Made by a program: the position numbers and the translations under genes. Shown here piece by piece: positions 1 through 12,427 of a stretch of DNA of 64,000 bases (the stretch's first letter is position 1; each line of letters begins with the position of its first letter). Origin of the DNA: Stercorarius parasiticus (Eukaryota; Chordata; Aves; Charadriiformes; Stercorariidae); the NCBI GenBank assembly GCA_013396915.1, contig VWZL01002517.1, forward strand, positions 614,318 to 678,317, read 5' to 3'. The notes below the pieces were generated by a model. It saw only the letters and a list, made by a program, of their open reading frames with translations, was not told the DNA's origin and searched no databases.

Positions 1-1024
1 ATGAGGCTTTTCAGGTCCCTGAAAATCATCCCGGTATTCTCCTTTAACATTTCATGGCACGGACTGAGCACTCACGCGTGCCATGCTGGGAGGAAAGCGT
101 ACTTGGTGCCGAGTGTTACAGGAGTAATGGGGTAGGGCCAGCAAAATGGGGTGATAAAAATTTTTCTATGCACCCAGCACAATCCGAGATGTGGAACTGA
201 TTTATGAGATTAACATGGTACTGATGGAGTTGGGTGGGTTTTAGGTTATTGAAACCAGGGTTGTTTAGGCTTGGGCAGGAGCTGAAGTCCTGTAGTTAGC
301 ATGCAAAAGGGCTGATAGTGTTCTGCTAGCCATGATTTGGACTTCCAGCATTGCAGCTGGTATGACTTCGGCGCTTAGTCCGGGTTTGAACCAACTTGGA
401 TGTGTGTGGAACTTCCTCTTCCTCTCTGAGCCAGAGCTGACGGGACGGGGAGGTGGAGGTGGCCACTTGTGGAGCTGCTTCTGCTGCGCCGGCCCAAGAG
501 AGGTGAACACAAAAGCAGCTCAGTGCTCCTCTGGCCGTGGAATGATGGCAAGGAAGGAAACCATAGCCAGGTCCTGAAGTTGGTATCTTTTAACTTTGTT
601 TGGAAAAGTTTAAATCTGAGATTTATTATTGATATACTATGCCATGTGGAATTAAGCTAAAATTCCAAGTGGCTTGTTTATTTAGGATATGGCTGGGGCA
701 GATCATAGACCCAGGCTGTGCCTTGTTCCCTGAGGTGACCTGCCCTTGCAGCAAGCAGATTACCTGCTGTGCTGGGGCACTAACATCTAGGGTAGCTGCA
801 GAGACCACCGCATGCAGAGTGCCGTGTCCGCAGCACTGCTCTGGGGCCACCGTCTCCTGAGCTGCCTGTGTCGTGCTGAATTTCTGTGAAACTACAGCGA
901 GCACAGGCTCTAGCTCTATCCATTTTGCTCACTCTAGTCATAGGTGCTAAAACGCGTTGCTGTCGTCTTGTGGTTTCACGGTCTGAGAGTCCTTTGAGAG
1001 CCCTCTTCTGGGGGCTGCTTTCGA
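1..1024. other. Non-genic sequence, no feature recognised
   Basis: Mixed-composition single-copy DNA. Frames up to about 90 codons exist on both strands, but none resembles a known protein and none keeps a biased codon pattern. No repeat family, RNA gene or promoter could be recognised by eye. Confidence 0.6.
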
Positions 1025-1081
1025 ATGAGACTGGGGCTGCTCATGAGACTGGGGTTGCTCATGGTCCATGCCCATGAGCAA
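1025..1081. repeat. 18-bp tandem duplication overlapping a small inverted repeat
   Basis: An 18-bp unit beginning ATGAGACTGGGG starts at 1025 and again at 1043, with one C/T difference. The end of the second unit (1055-1064, TTGCTCATGG) is the exact reverse complement of 1072-1081, with a 7-base spacer between. The duplication is clear. A hairpin with 10-bp arms is within what chance gives in 64 kb, so no function is claimed. Confidence 0.6.
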
Positions 1082-3844
1082 AGAAACACCTGGTTTCTGT
1101 ATTTGCCGCAGGGTGCTCAGCCATGCTCTTGCTCATCCTGTTCTGGGACATTGTACCAGGGTCTTGTCCTGTCTCCATCGCCGGGAGACGTGGTCAGGTG
1201 GTGGTGAGGGGACTCCGGAGGGGAAACCTTTCTGTAGTGGAGTAGAGCAGCTTCAATCCTCCTCCTTGAGAGCTGGCTCACGCTGTACCTTTAGCAGACC
1301 TAAAAGCAAATCCATTTATTAGGCTTTGGAAGAACCTGATTGTTTTGCCGCAACTTGAGACAAAGGCATGGAGTGCTATTCCCATGTTTGCAGACAAAAT
1401 CTTTCTGAGCAGATGGCAGAGCAATAGGAGAGGCTTTGGGCAGCTGCCGCTCCCCCCGAAAACCAGAGGGACAAACAGAAGGTGGGCGTCCGGAGAGCGA
1501 AGTCTGCACAGGACCCCAGGGTGGTAATAAATGAGAGAGAAGAGCTGGAGCAAGGCCATGAATGAGAATTTAATTGCACACTTCTTGTGTTTCCTGGGAC
1601 TGGATTATACTGGCCAGGAGTGCTTTCTGGAGGAAATGAAAACCTGATACTTGTGAAATATTGCTGTGAGAAACTGCGTAGATGAGTCCTGTATTGAACA
1701 AACTGCTCCATTAATAGAGAGATGATGTCTGAATCTACATTTTGAAACTTGGATGCCTTGAGTATTTGCTCAGCAATAATTTATCGCTTGAGGAACACTG
1801 CGCAGAACAACCATGGTCAGACTCTGACCCCCTTCTCCTCCTGCTGATTAATAGAAGATGAGGTAGGCAGGGGGTGATCAAGACTAGTCAGCCCAGGTAT
1901 CCAGGAGGATATTAGGGGGGCTGTGTGTGTTTGACCTCCACGAAGTTAACAGCAGACAGAGCTGACTACCTGCTCACTCTGCCGAGCCCTACAGACCCAC
2001 GATCCCCAGCCCTTAATCGCCAGCCGGCTCCAGGGTGCATGTGGAGGTGAAATGAAAGCCAAATGTTCCCTCAGAAACATCAGGGGGTTTCAGACTTTAG
2101 CGTGTTTTGGAAACGTTTGTCAAATATCTGCATTTTCTGTGTTTACAGGAGTCAGGAAGCAGAAGGACTGATGGAAATAACTTGTCAGTGCTAAGGAGTG
2201 CTGGATGCTTGACAAAAAAACCCAGCGTCCTCTTCGTCGGGAGACAGACTAAAGATAATGTGCAATATTGGCTATATCTGCTTACTGGTAAACTCATGAG
2301 TCCATCGGTACGCTTAAGAGGAAGTCAGCAATCTAACAAATGTTTTTGCCATTTCTGTGTCAGTCCTCTCATAAGGTCTTACAAAAACATTGTGCTATCC
2401 TCTTCAGTAAACTTGGCTAAGCATTTAAGACTACTTCTAAATTCTGTTTTATTTTGAAGGATTAAAGCAAGTCAGAACTTCAGGATGCACAGAAATTTTA
2501 GGGTACTGTGAAATACGATATGTGTAAGGAGGCTTTTTATAATACACCAGATAAAAATACTCTTATAAAAAAATGAGATGGAAAAATGTGAATTTGAATC
2601 CAAGGTTGCGGGGTTATTTTGACTTCAATTTTTGAAGGTGGTCCAAGTATATTTTAGCAAAAGATAATACTTTTCTATCTCCACAATGCCTATCCTCGAT
2701 TGGCTAATGCAAAAAGCAAACCGGTCGCAGGAACGAAGGAGCAACTGTTGCCAGGGGAAAACAGACACGCACAATTCTGAGCTGCTAATGTAACGTAAAC
2801 AAAAAATGGACTGCAAGTAGTGTTGTTGTGAAACTCTGCGTGACAGTCTGCCGTCCTGGAGAATGGAGAAATCGCTCATCCCCAGGGAGATGTGAGGTGA
2901 GGCAGCCCCAATATCAGCAGTGATGTGAGGTTAGCATCACGTGAGGATGGCCTCATGCTCTCCTGACCTGTGAGAACATCCCCCTCCTGTGCTGAAGTCT
3001 TCTGTGCTGGATCTGCCTGCAGGCAATGGTCTTGGTTTTGTTTGTTTCTTCTGTTTTACTGGCAAGTTTTCAATAATTGTGTGTGCTGAGACCGGGAGGG
3101 GGGGAAATATTTTATTCACAACAAAGAACATGGTTTTGGGAAAAGGCTATGGTGAAAGTGGTTGGTAGTGACTGCTGTTGATCATACAGATGGTCCTCAA
3201 TGAGAATACCTACCAGCATTCAGGGAGAAGGAAATAACGCTTAACAAGAAGGGATGAAGCCTTGGTTTGGGTTGGTCTATTTTAGAGGAATACTTGGTTC
3301 CCAATAGAGCAAATGCCTTCTGCCAGTGCCAGACTTGGGTGCTTTCAGCTGGGATTGGTTTTTAACCTTTACCCTGAGGACCTAGTCTGAAATCAGCCAC
3401 AGAGAGCTTCCTCCTGGAGGGGAGGTGCTGCAGACAGCAGCAGCCTGCACTGCATGGGGTGACTTCTCAGCAGATTGAGGTGATTAAGCAAGCTGAACGT
3501 CCTTCTCTCCAACTGGGACCAGGACCTATCACCTGAATTTCAGAGTTAGTCTCTGTAAGGCCAGAAGAGACCACATCATCTTCTCTGGTGTCTGATCCAG
3601 GATCCTTAAGCTTCACCCAGCCTCTTCCTCATGTACCGCCACAAGTGCTCGTCCTCGCCTGTCGCGTCATGTGGGTTTCAGGAGGCCAAGGGGACCCGGT
3701 GCTTCCTCTGAGACTTTGCTCCAGTGGCAAACCACTTCCCAGGCCTTTGTCTCCAGCAATTTCTTTTGTCATGTTTTTGACAGGTAGAATAAAAAGCACT
3801 GTAGTACTCGATACTTTCTCTTGAAAGCATTCGGATGCTGGGAA
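1082..3844. other. Non-genic sequence
   Basis: Mixed composition, becoming AT-rich around 2440-2660. The longest frame (2107-2457, plus strand, 116 codons) has no recognisable domain. No transposon signature, RNA gene or CpG-rich patch is seen. Confidence 0.6.
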
Positions 3845-4014
3845 CAGGTTGCCCAGAGAAGCTGTGGCTGCCCCATCCCTGGAGGGGTTCAAGGCCAGGT
3901 TGGACGGGGCTTGGAGCAACCTGGGCTGGTGGGAGGTGTCCCTGCCCAGGGCAGGGGGTGGCACTGGGTGGGCTTTAGGGTCCCTTCCAGCTCTAACCAT
4001 TCTATGGTTCTATG
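3845..4014 (+). mobile_element. CR1 LINE, 3' terminal fragment
   Basis: A 5'-truncated CR1 copy of about 170 bp. It opens with the CR1 3'-end segment CAGGTTGCCCAGAGAAGC and closes with two octamer-type repeats (ATTCTATGGTTCTATG), the usual CR1 3' terminus. It matches the last 170 bp of the CR1 copies at 26081-26478 and 36833-37397 with only scattered differences. Frames read across it (for example 3821-4018 plus, 3629-4000 minus) are therefore transposon-derived and not host genes. Orientation is plus, as the octamer end lies at the right. Confidence 0.95.
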
Positions 4015-7000
4015 CTAACCCCCAGAGCCTACTGAGTTCTTCAGGTCCGTGACCGTGCTATGCATTTTCTCTACCTCTCAAGTAATTTCTGTGGTTGCCT
4101 TCTACACTTCACCTTTGCACTCCTGCTGAGAAGGCTCGTTGCATTCGGGGCCTGCCAGAGCCATGAGGCAAGGCTCGCTGAGACAAGCACCTAACGAAGC
4201 AGGGCTGTCACTGTGACATGGCCAAGCGCAAAGCAGTGGGGTCCTGGTAGGTGGCTGCAGATGGCAGTGCATGACTGTGTCCCCTCGGTGTGAGCCCGCT
4301 CCAAGGGAGTCCTGCCAGCGCCCACTTCCACTCTTGGGCTGTTAATGGAAACTTTGAATAGCATCAAACCTGGGTCACCGGGAGACCTCGGTAATAACCT
4401 TCCCCTCCCTCAGTCACTTTCACTGCCGAAAACTATTTTTTTTGGATCTCATAAAGATCCTCATCCAAAGCAATTTCATAATAAAATGAATTATGTGCCA
4501 GTTCTGCAGGGTTGGTTTTTTTCATCCAGACAGAGAATATCAAATGTAATCAGGACTGCTTAACCTGTAAAGCGGTCTTGATCAGCATTAAGTATATTTT
4601 TACCTTTTTAGCGCTCTGAATTTAATTGTGTAGTAGAATTGCACAGACTGTCCAAATTTGATGCCAACTGATTCGGGTCATTTGGCTGAACCATTTGAAA
4701 TGCTGGTGTGATGCTGGTGCTATCGCACAATTGAAATCTGTCTGGTATATTAAAATATATAAAAAGCAAATCTTTTTATAGTTTTTCTTACCAGGCCTTT
4801 AGAGGTTTTAAATTCAAGCTACTTGTGGAGCTGTTCGTCCTTCAAAGTCCTTCCGGCCAGGGGTTTTGTGGTGATGCCTGAAGTTTTTCTTACCAATTAG
4901 AGGTTGGGAAATAATCGGTATTAGAAGATAGAATTTTCTTGTATTCCTTCTGGCTAGAAATTTTATTTCTTGACAATTCTAAAATAATTTACTTCTCATA
5001 TCTATTGTCATCAACATAACTCATAAGTTTCCTTGACTTTGGGCAACTATGCTTCTGAGACTGCTGGAAGTGCCTGCAGCCTGTGGCAAGGCGAGATGCC
5101 AGGCTGGACAGGGTGGAATTCACACCAGCTCAGCGTCTCTTCCTTTAAGCTTGATTTCTTAAAGGTGGGCAGGGCGGTGGGAGCCCTCCAGTGCCTTCCT
5201 GCACGCGTGGAGGAGTGGTCCTCATGAGGAAGGCAAGGCTATGGTCTTGGTCACTTGCAGCGACCAGTGGTCTTGGCCTTTGCAAGACTGAGGACAAGGG
5301 GACGCCCTCTCCTTCACCCAAAGGCAGCAGGGTTGTCTCCAACCCTGGTGCAAGCTGATTTTTAGATGTTAAAGATGATAACATCAGTGGGTTCGCCTGA
5401 AAGAGCTATTTATGTGAATTTTATTCCTTAATTGAGAACAGCTGTAAAACTTTCATATGACCTTTTTATGAGTTAGGTGCAGACGAGTAGAAAATGTTTT
5501 GTATTATCCCTTAAAAGCGTCCTACCTGCTGTACCTTACTCCCACAAATAATTAGAGAAGAAAGTGGTAATTATATGAATCTATTGATAACAGCATTTGC
5601 CTTAGACAATGCTAGAAGAGAAACTGTAATTTAAGCTTAACGTGTACTACAAAGTTAACCAAGAAAATGGAAATTTATGTAAATTCCAATACACAATTCA
5701 TAAGGTTACAGAATACAGGGGATGCACGTCTGTGACTAGTTCTTTGGGTTCAGCTAGTTAGGTCGACTTTCTAGACTGAACAAGTGCTTGCCTTTGCAAA
5801 CTATGTTCTTAAAAAAACCTTTTTAAACCTTTAAAAAAAACCAGAGGAGTTTCTCATAGCCAGGGTACCCAATATATCTCAAAAAAATGCACATTTCTAC
5901 TCTTGTAGGCTATAAGTTGATGTTATGTATAGTTTCGGGGGGCAGACTGACAGTGACAAAGAACAAAGCCCTCACTGAGAGCACAGGTGACGGGGAAGTC
6001 TGCGGTGGGCTCAGACCCGGTGGGAAGGGCTGGTGGGCCCAGGCTGGCACGGATGCTGCTGGTGGTGGGGCTGGTGGTGGGTGTGTGACCCGAGCACCAC
6101 GCACCGGCCATGGGGTGAAGCACCAGCAACACGTGCTTTATTGGATTACCTCCGTGTGGGAAGCTAAGAGTTTCTCTCATCATTTATTCCCTGTTATTGT
6201 TTATTCTCCAATGCAAGAGGGAAGTGTTTTGAAAATAAGTTGAAAACCAGCAAGTTGCCTTCTGAAGCACAATCTATTCCTTTGTGTTTTAAGCTGCACC
6301 CGCCGACTTTAGCAGAAAACATGAGTGTTTACGTGGATTTATTCTTTTCATGAGCAGCAGAAGCCTATTGAGGAGTGGGTGGGCTCTATCTTATGTACAG
6401 AAACCCCCACAGGCTCAGTCCTACTCTAATTCATACTTGCAGAAAACTTCCACGGGGGGTTTTGCCCCCATTTTCATCGCTGTCTCAAGATCAAGGCAGA
6501 ATTTAGCTCTGAGGAGCTTAACTTTTGGTTTGAACGTGAGTCAGAAAAACACCACCCATGTTTTGAACCCAACTTGAATTTTAACGTTGGCGACAAGGAA
6601 AAGAAGTCTTAAAACTGCGTTTGAAAAATGCTGACCATCAATAAACATTGTACATTTTGTATCTGCATTTAGAATCAGTTTATAGAATATGATTGTGGAT
6701 TCAGCTAAATCCTGGTCCAAATTAGAATTTTGGTCTTGAGAACAAGACCTTGGCCCTTTAAGGGTTGATAGGAAAAGTAACTTCATGTGTTTTTAAAATA
6801 ACTTTGTGTAACTCTTTCTTTAATCTGCCAATTTCCATTTTCATAAAAGTCTTTTCTCCACAGTTATTAAACATCTTTAAAATATAATTTAAAAAATGTA
6901 ATAACCTTTGTCATCTGTTCTACAGCTTGCCTTCAGCCAGTGCACTACTTGTGAATACAGAATTTCAAATTAAATTTACTAATCTCATGGAAAAAGGACA

Positions 7001-7586
7001 CTTCAGAAAATATTGCATTCACAGTTTATACTGCCACAGCAAGCTAAGAACAACTAATTCTATCAACTAACAAAATAAATTATACATTCTCTCTCCTGGT
7101 TGAGGTAAAATATTTCACAAAATTATAGGAAAGCTTCTCATGTAAAACCAAAGGAAAATACCAATTAACCACCCGGTTTCTGGCTGCAGATGAAGTGGGG
7201 CCGTTTGCGAGTGTTTCACTCTCAAGGTAATGGGACAGAGGCTAATTATTTCTTGGCAGATGGGGCCTGTCACGAGGCGGTCGAGAGGGACAGTTCTGCC
7301 ACGTCTCGGTGGATGCTGTAGCTGCAGGTCTGCGATGTCCATGCCCTCGGGCACAGCCAGGCACCAGCGCGGGGACAGCCGTGTCCTCCCGCCAGGCGGT
7401 GGGGTGGTCTCCCATGGTGGTACCCCCTGGGAAAGGCTGCAGGGGCTGCTTAAGTGCCGAGGGCTGTTAATGCACCCAAAATCTCTTGTTTCCACTACAC
7501 AGCATTCATTCCCGGATTACAGGCAAATTAAGGCTCTCTCTGCAGAAGGTTTGCTACACACAAAGACGCGGACATGAAAAAGTGCA
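4015..7586. other. Non-genic sequence, AT-rich with GC-rich patches
   Basis: Strongly AT-rich stretches (about 4430-5000, 5390-5900, 6540-7130) alternate with GC-rich patches, notably a GGT/GTG-rich run at about 6000-6110. A 118-codon frame at 5887-6243 exists mainly because of that GC-rich run, and a 126-codon minus frame lies at 7115-7495. Neither resembles a protein family. The AT-rich blocks look like candidate conserved non-coding DNA, but this cannot be tested from one sequence. Confidence 0.55.
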
Positions 7587-7619
7587 TGTGTGTGTGTGTA
7601 TATATATATTTATATATAC
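7587..7619. repeat. TG/TA dinucleotide microsatellite
   Basis: A short (TG)n run passes directly into (TA)n with one interruption. It is an ordinary compound microsatellite, probably length-polymorphic. The small plus-strand frame over it encodes low-complexity residues and is not a gene. Confidence 0.9.
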
Positions 7620-9219
7620 TTTTTGCATACCACACACTGCCAAAATGTATATTTGTCACAAGCAGGTGTGATTTAAAGAGAATACCATTTGAATGTATTG
7701 TGATCAAAAGGACTGATTCCCTCCACTTGGGTTTTAAATAACTCCAGGGACTCCGAAACCGACGTGTCAAACCAGAGGAGTTAGAATCTTCTTTTGGAAT
7801 GTCAGTTCTTTTGATTTCTTTTCCTGCTGTATAAACTTACAGCATCTCAAATGCAAGGAAATGCATAAACCTGCCGGCGTGGTCTCCTCCCCACAGGTCC
7901 CATTGGCACGTTGCTGGATGCCCAAGGCCAGCCCACCACCACACCGCGCAGCCCCCTCCCTGCCAACCCATCCCCTGCGCCCGGGGCCAGCCGGTGCTCC
8001 CGGGGGCCACACTCTTTAATTAGCCTGATACCCGGGTCCTGTCAAGGTCAAAGAGTTTTCCCAGGAACATCCCCAAATCTCTCTTTAGCATCAGAAAAGT
8101 CCCCAGCTGTTACAGGAGAAGTTGGCCCAAGAGACTGCGGCTGCTGGTGTGGTGGTGGGGCGGGGGGATCTGGTAGTGACTGGGGCAGAAAAGGGGTGAA
8201 ATCCTGATTCTGATGAGCGCGTGGTGACTAGAAATTTTCAAAAGTCTTTCCTGGCTATAAAGAGAGTTCAATGAAGAAAATGGGTTTAAGACCATAAGTG
8301 ACATCGTCCTTCCCCGCTCCTTGTCTCCTCTCAATGGGTGAGGGTTGCTTTGACTTCTCAAGCTCACTTGACTTCTCACAGCTCACAGTTTGTAAGCCCA
8401 GCTTGGGCTCTCCTCCACACACACACACTTTCAAAATCAGAGTTTCAGGTGGGTTTTCACCTAAAAAAGTGGAGTAGTGCTTTGAGCTCCCATCTAGTCT
8501 GCCCAGGAATACACTGGAGAAATTTATTTTTGCTATATCATTTAACAAAAATCCAAATCATACCTGCACGTTTTGTCCATGCAACAGGGAAAATATAAAT
8601 GAAGCTCCCCCTGCAAAAAGCCATTTATAGTAACGAAGTCAGAAAACATAACCCAGCAACGTCAGCCCCTCCTGACACTGTTCTAACAGCTCCGCTCCCA
8701 GTAAATTGCGTGGCAACCAGACGGAAATAAATGGGGAGGAATGGGCATGCTGAAAACCGTGTGCTTTGATTTGTCTTCCCATTCAGCCTCTACCTGTCTG
8801 GCCTCTGGAGCTGACCTTTATTTAATTGGGACACGGCGGGAAGGATCACTGGAAAGCATGGGGCTCCCGTGCCAGTTCCACCACCTCTTTGCGGGGCGAG
8901 GATTGTCCATGGGGTGCAGCTGGAGTCTACCAACGCGCCCGCTCCTCTCAAGCTCTAACTGGTGCTTCAGAGGAAGGTGAAATAAAGCGCACCTAGAAAA
9001 CCGAGCAGCACTGCTCACCGAGGTGGCATTTGGAAGTGTAATCTTCAGGTGCTCTGCTTTGGGGGAGAAGATTTGTTAGAGGCAATTTCCTCACTCATAG
9101 CCCTGTCCTGCAAGCTCCCATCGCAGCGAGCCGAGAGAGATATATATTGTTAATGGAAGGGGGGGAGATCATGCATCAAGGAAGCATTAAGCGTAAGCAT
9201 GCAGCTCTTTGGATAGACG
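7620..9219. other. Non-genic sequence
   Basis: Mixed composition. There is a GC-rich patch at about 7880-8040, and a TCAAGGTCA nuclear-receptor-like site at 8042-8050 that is individually uninformative. No open frame reaches 100 codons or resembles a known protein. Confidence 0.55.
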
Positions 9220-9325
9220 CTCCGGTGCCGGTGGTAGGCGTCGCTCCCGTCTGCGCGCTGGGGCGATGCTGCAGGCAGCGGGTGCACCGGCGCGGATGCT
9301 GCACCTCGCTCGGGCACAGGAGGAG
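9220..9325. other. Short CpG-rich patch
   Basis: About 15 CpG dinucleotides by hand count in roughly 105 bp, within otherwise CpG-poor sequence. It is too short for standard CpG-island criteria (200 bp), and no TATA box, initiator or exon follows. It may be a small unmethylated regulatory patch or simply GC-biased sequence of the kind common in birds. Confidence 0.45.
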
Positions 9326-12300
9326 GTCACCTCTTCAAAATCAGCCTCTTTTGTGTTCCCCCACTGCGGCTGCAGCTCTCGCAGAATAGATTTTTTTTTT
9401 TAATTTAGTTTTTTTTTCAGAAAAGGTGTTTGAAAAAACACTCTTTAATGAAATGCTTTGGGGTATGTAATCAGAATTTTTTTAATGATTCATGTCATAA
9501 GTGCAAAGAATTTTGGCTAAAGTAAAAGGTAAGATTTTTTTAATCATCAACATGCTCATTATTCACTTCCCACTCTAAGCCAAGACAAGAAAAACAGCAG
9601 CTTTCTGATGAAAAGAAGAGGATCCATCAGGTCCCACTCACTTTTCATGAACTAAGAACTGATGTCAGTGACTGTCAGATTCAAGTGATTTTCTCCATAA
9701 ATCTCCTCTTTACTTGCAAAAAGGAATCATTGTTCCCTAACACTGCACAAGCTTTTTGTTCAGGTTTGCTGTGTATAAAATTTAATGAGAACAGGCACAG
9801 AACACATCAAGAGCTGAGCATGTGTCAGTTAGGAAGTGTGTGTGTTTGAAAACCTTTTCCTATAATTATCTACATTTCCAGTTACCTACTTGGGGACGAT
9901 GAGGGGAAGGGGGCTGGGCGCTCGCAGAAAACAATAGCTCCCCGGAACGCGAGGAGAAGTACCTGACTGCCAGGCATGTATTTGGCTGGGGAGAGAGACA
10001 GAAAGGAGAAGGGGTTTGGACGACTCCAAAATGAAGTGTCCCCAGGGCAATATAGCTGTGGCTATTTTCTCGGTTTGAGGTGTTCGGGTGGCGTTCCTTG
10101 GCTGGCTGCCGGTGACTGCAGGAACTGTGATGACCGGTTGGGTTGCCGGTTGGCCGTGCCCATCTGCTGCATCTCAGCATGTGCTCTGGGGAGTTTGCGG
10201 TCCATCTCTCCATCACAGCGTGGAGTGTGGGGTCCGGGACGCAGCTGGGACCCGGGACGGGCGCAGGATGGATGACAGTCCAGGCGAGGATTGGGAAAAT
10301 GGTGGTGTCACACGGGATGCTCGCAGACAAGCTGATTAGGGAGTGATGAATCACAGAGGTGTTCAGCAGAGTGACAGTCGCCTTAGTCACTGGCGCACCT
10401 TGCACCCTGCGCCCCTACCAAATACAGCATGTCCTAATCTGCCCTTTTCCTAAATAAGCTGCAATAAACCCCCGGTGCACAAATGAAACAGCAATGGCTG
10501 CTGACAGCCAAGTGTCTGTGCTCACATGAGGCTCGCTCTCTGGGGCACGACGGGTATTTTCGGGATCCCCATTTGACCCTGCGTAGGCTGAGGTCTGTGT
10601 GTTGGCTGCGACTCACCAGCCCGCGCAGCCTTCAGACCCGCACTGCCGCGGCGGGAGGAAAGCGAACCCTGGGTTTGCCTTCATTTTGTGAAAGGAATAA
10701 CCACTTCGGCTCTCTTGGTTTTAAGAAGAAAAGTATTTTTTCTTTAGGGACGTCTCTTTTCTAAATATAAGAGTATCCAGGCTTTTGGGTCACAGGAGGG
10801 ATGGATGCAGCCGGGCTGGGATCCGTTCCCACCATCCATCTCTCCTCCGTGCGACGGGGTGAAGCCAGGAGCGAGGGGTCCCTGGTACCAGTGTCGGGCA
10901 GGGGTCACGGCAGCACCCTGTGAAAAAAGTATTGGCTTTGGTTACAAACAGCAGATACCGTTTTTACCTTTGCTGGCCTTAATCATGGAGGGACATTTTT
11001 TTGACGCCCCTGCTCGTTTTACAGAAAAAAGTTCTCCTCCTCCTTTCTCACTGTTATTTGTCTCTTTGCCTTCAGTCATCTCCAACCTACCCTTCTCTTC
11101 ACGAAATGAAGGCTGTGCTGATGACCTCCCGTCCCGTGCAACCTCCCAGGGGCAGTCACACAGAATAACAGGGCGTTCTGGTTTCCAAGTGCTTCTGATC
11201 ATCCTAATCCTTCCCAAATAACAGTAAAAAGCGAAATGAAATGTTCGGGATTAGCTGGCTAATGTTCATACGTGGCTTCTAAAAAGGCTAAATGTTCTTC
11301 CGACGTTTATAGGTAACTACTGTCATTGTACGGGTGTTGCACAAGTACACAATTCAGCTTTTGTGATGCTGTGATTCATCACCTCAACTCGTATTTGTGA
11401 ATATTCTTTTAAAAATCTCAAGATTCCTCAGTCATCTTAAAAGGCAGAAAGCAATCAAAAAGCGAAGACCACAAGCAGAAGGATGCATTGCAGTTTTTAA
11501 TGACATTTGAAGCAATTAGAAGTTCATCTAACTCCTTGCTTCTACAAAACCCTTGTCCTAGAAAGTTATTGGGTGAAAAAAATAAATCCCACGTGCTTGA
11601 AAGCTGTTCCCCAAAACCCAGAGGCTTGGCCAGCCCTGGAGACAGAGGCGGTGTTGCCTCATGCACAGGGTAATAAATTGTCCGTTGCTTGAAATACCTT
11701 GTGATTTGGGGGTTTTGCCCTGGGTGTCCGTACTGTGGCACCCAAGGGTGGAAACGGTCGGGATGAACCACATGAGTGGAACAAAGGGTTTTTTTCCCGA
11801 TGGCCAATCTCTACAGCAAATGGTAAATATTTCATCTGGTTTGTGATTGCCTGCCACACTCCAGTAGTTTAGCAGGTACGTTAATAAAATGTATGAAATG
11901 TGACCTAGGTGCAATTAAAACACCAAACGTGACACTGGCATAAACCCCGTCGGGCCTGAAAGGAGCAGAGGCCGCTCGCTCTCTCGACTCTCACCTCCGG
12001 ACAGCCCGCTCCGCATTTGCGTTGGGTGACTTCTGAAACGTTTACCAGTATGGTGTTTTAAGCTCAGTATTGCATTAATAAAAAGAGAAAGAGGTCGTGC
12101 CCATAGTTTGTGTTTGGCATTAAGGAACTTTCAGGTTGTCAATAGCATTTTAAATTTTTCTTTCCGATCTATTAAGGTGTTTAATTTCATTTTAACCTTA
12201 AGCAGTTAGGGTTGGTAGTAACCATCAAGACTAAATTAATATTGCTGTTTTGCAAGTCATTAATTGCTATGGCTGAATTGCAACAGTAGCTCAATAAAAT

Positions 12301-12403
12301 AAAATTCTGATTTTAACATCTCCCAGGTAACGTGTCTGGAGGAATGGGTTATGAAGCCGCGTGAAGACTTCCACAATTAGAACTGAGTGATCTTTATTAA
12401 CTG
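9326..12403. other. Non-genic sequence, includes poly-T tracts and a 179-codon open frame
   Basis: T-rich tracts lie at 9388-9420, and AT-rich sequence at 9400-9860 and 11220-12330. The minus-strand frame 9866-10405 is open for 179 codons. Its translation is rich in Ser, Pro, Thr and His with no recognisable domain, so it is read as a chance frame. The block 12130-12320 is especially AT-rich, with several TTAAT/ATTAAT homeodomain-type cores. Confidence 0.55.
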
Positions 12404-12427
12404 GCCTGCGCCATGCGAAGCGCAGGC
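12404..12427. repeat. Small GC-rich inverted repeat
   Basis: GCCTGCGC at 12404-12411 is the exact reverse complement of 12420-12427, with an 8-base loop. It is visible, but an 8-bp-arm hairpin is expected by chance in a window of this size. Confidence 0.5.

Noticed and set aside
8042..8050. TCAAGGTCA sites (8042-8050 and 48651-48659) as NR5A/ESRR elements
   Set aside because: Nine-base matches occur at this frequency by chance and the two sites are 40 kb apart.
9866..10405. 179-codon minus-strand frame
   Set aside because: No domain, biased composition, and a length within chance expectation for 64 kb in six frames.
12404..12427. GC-rich hairpin as a possible structured RNA or NRF1-type site
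   Set aside because: Eight-base arms are expected by chance and the motif does not match the NRF1 consensus.
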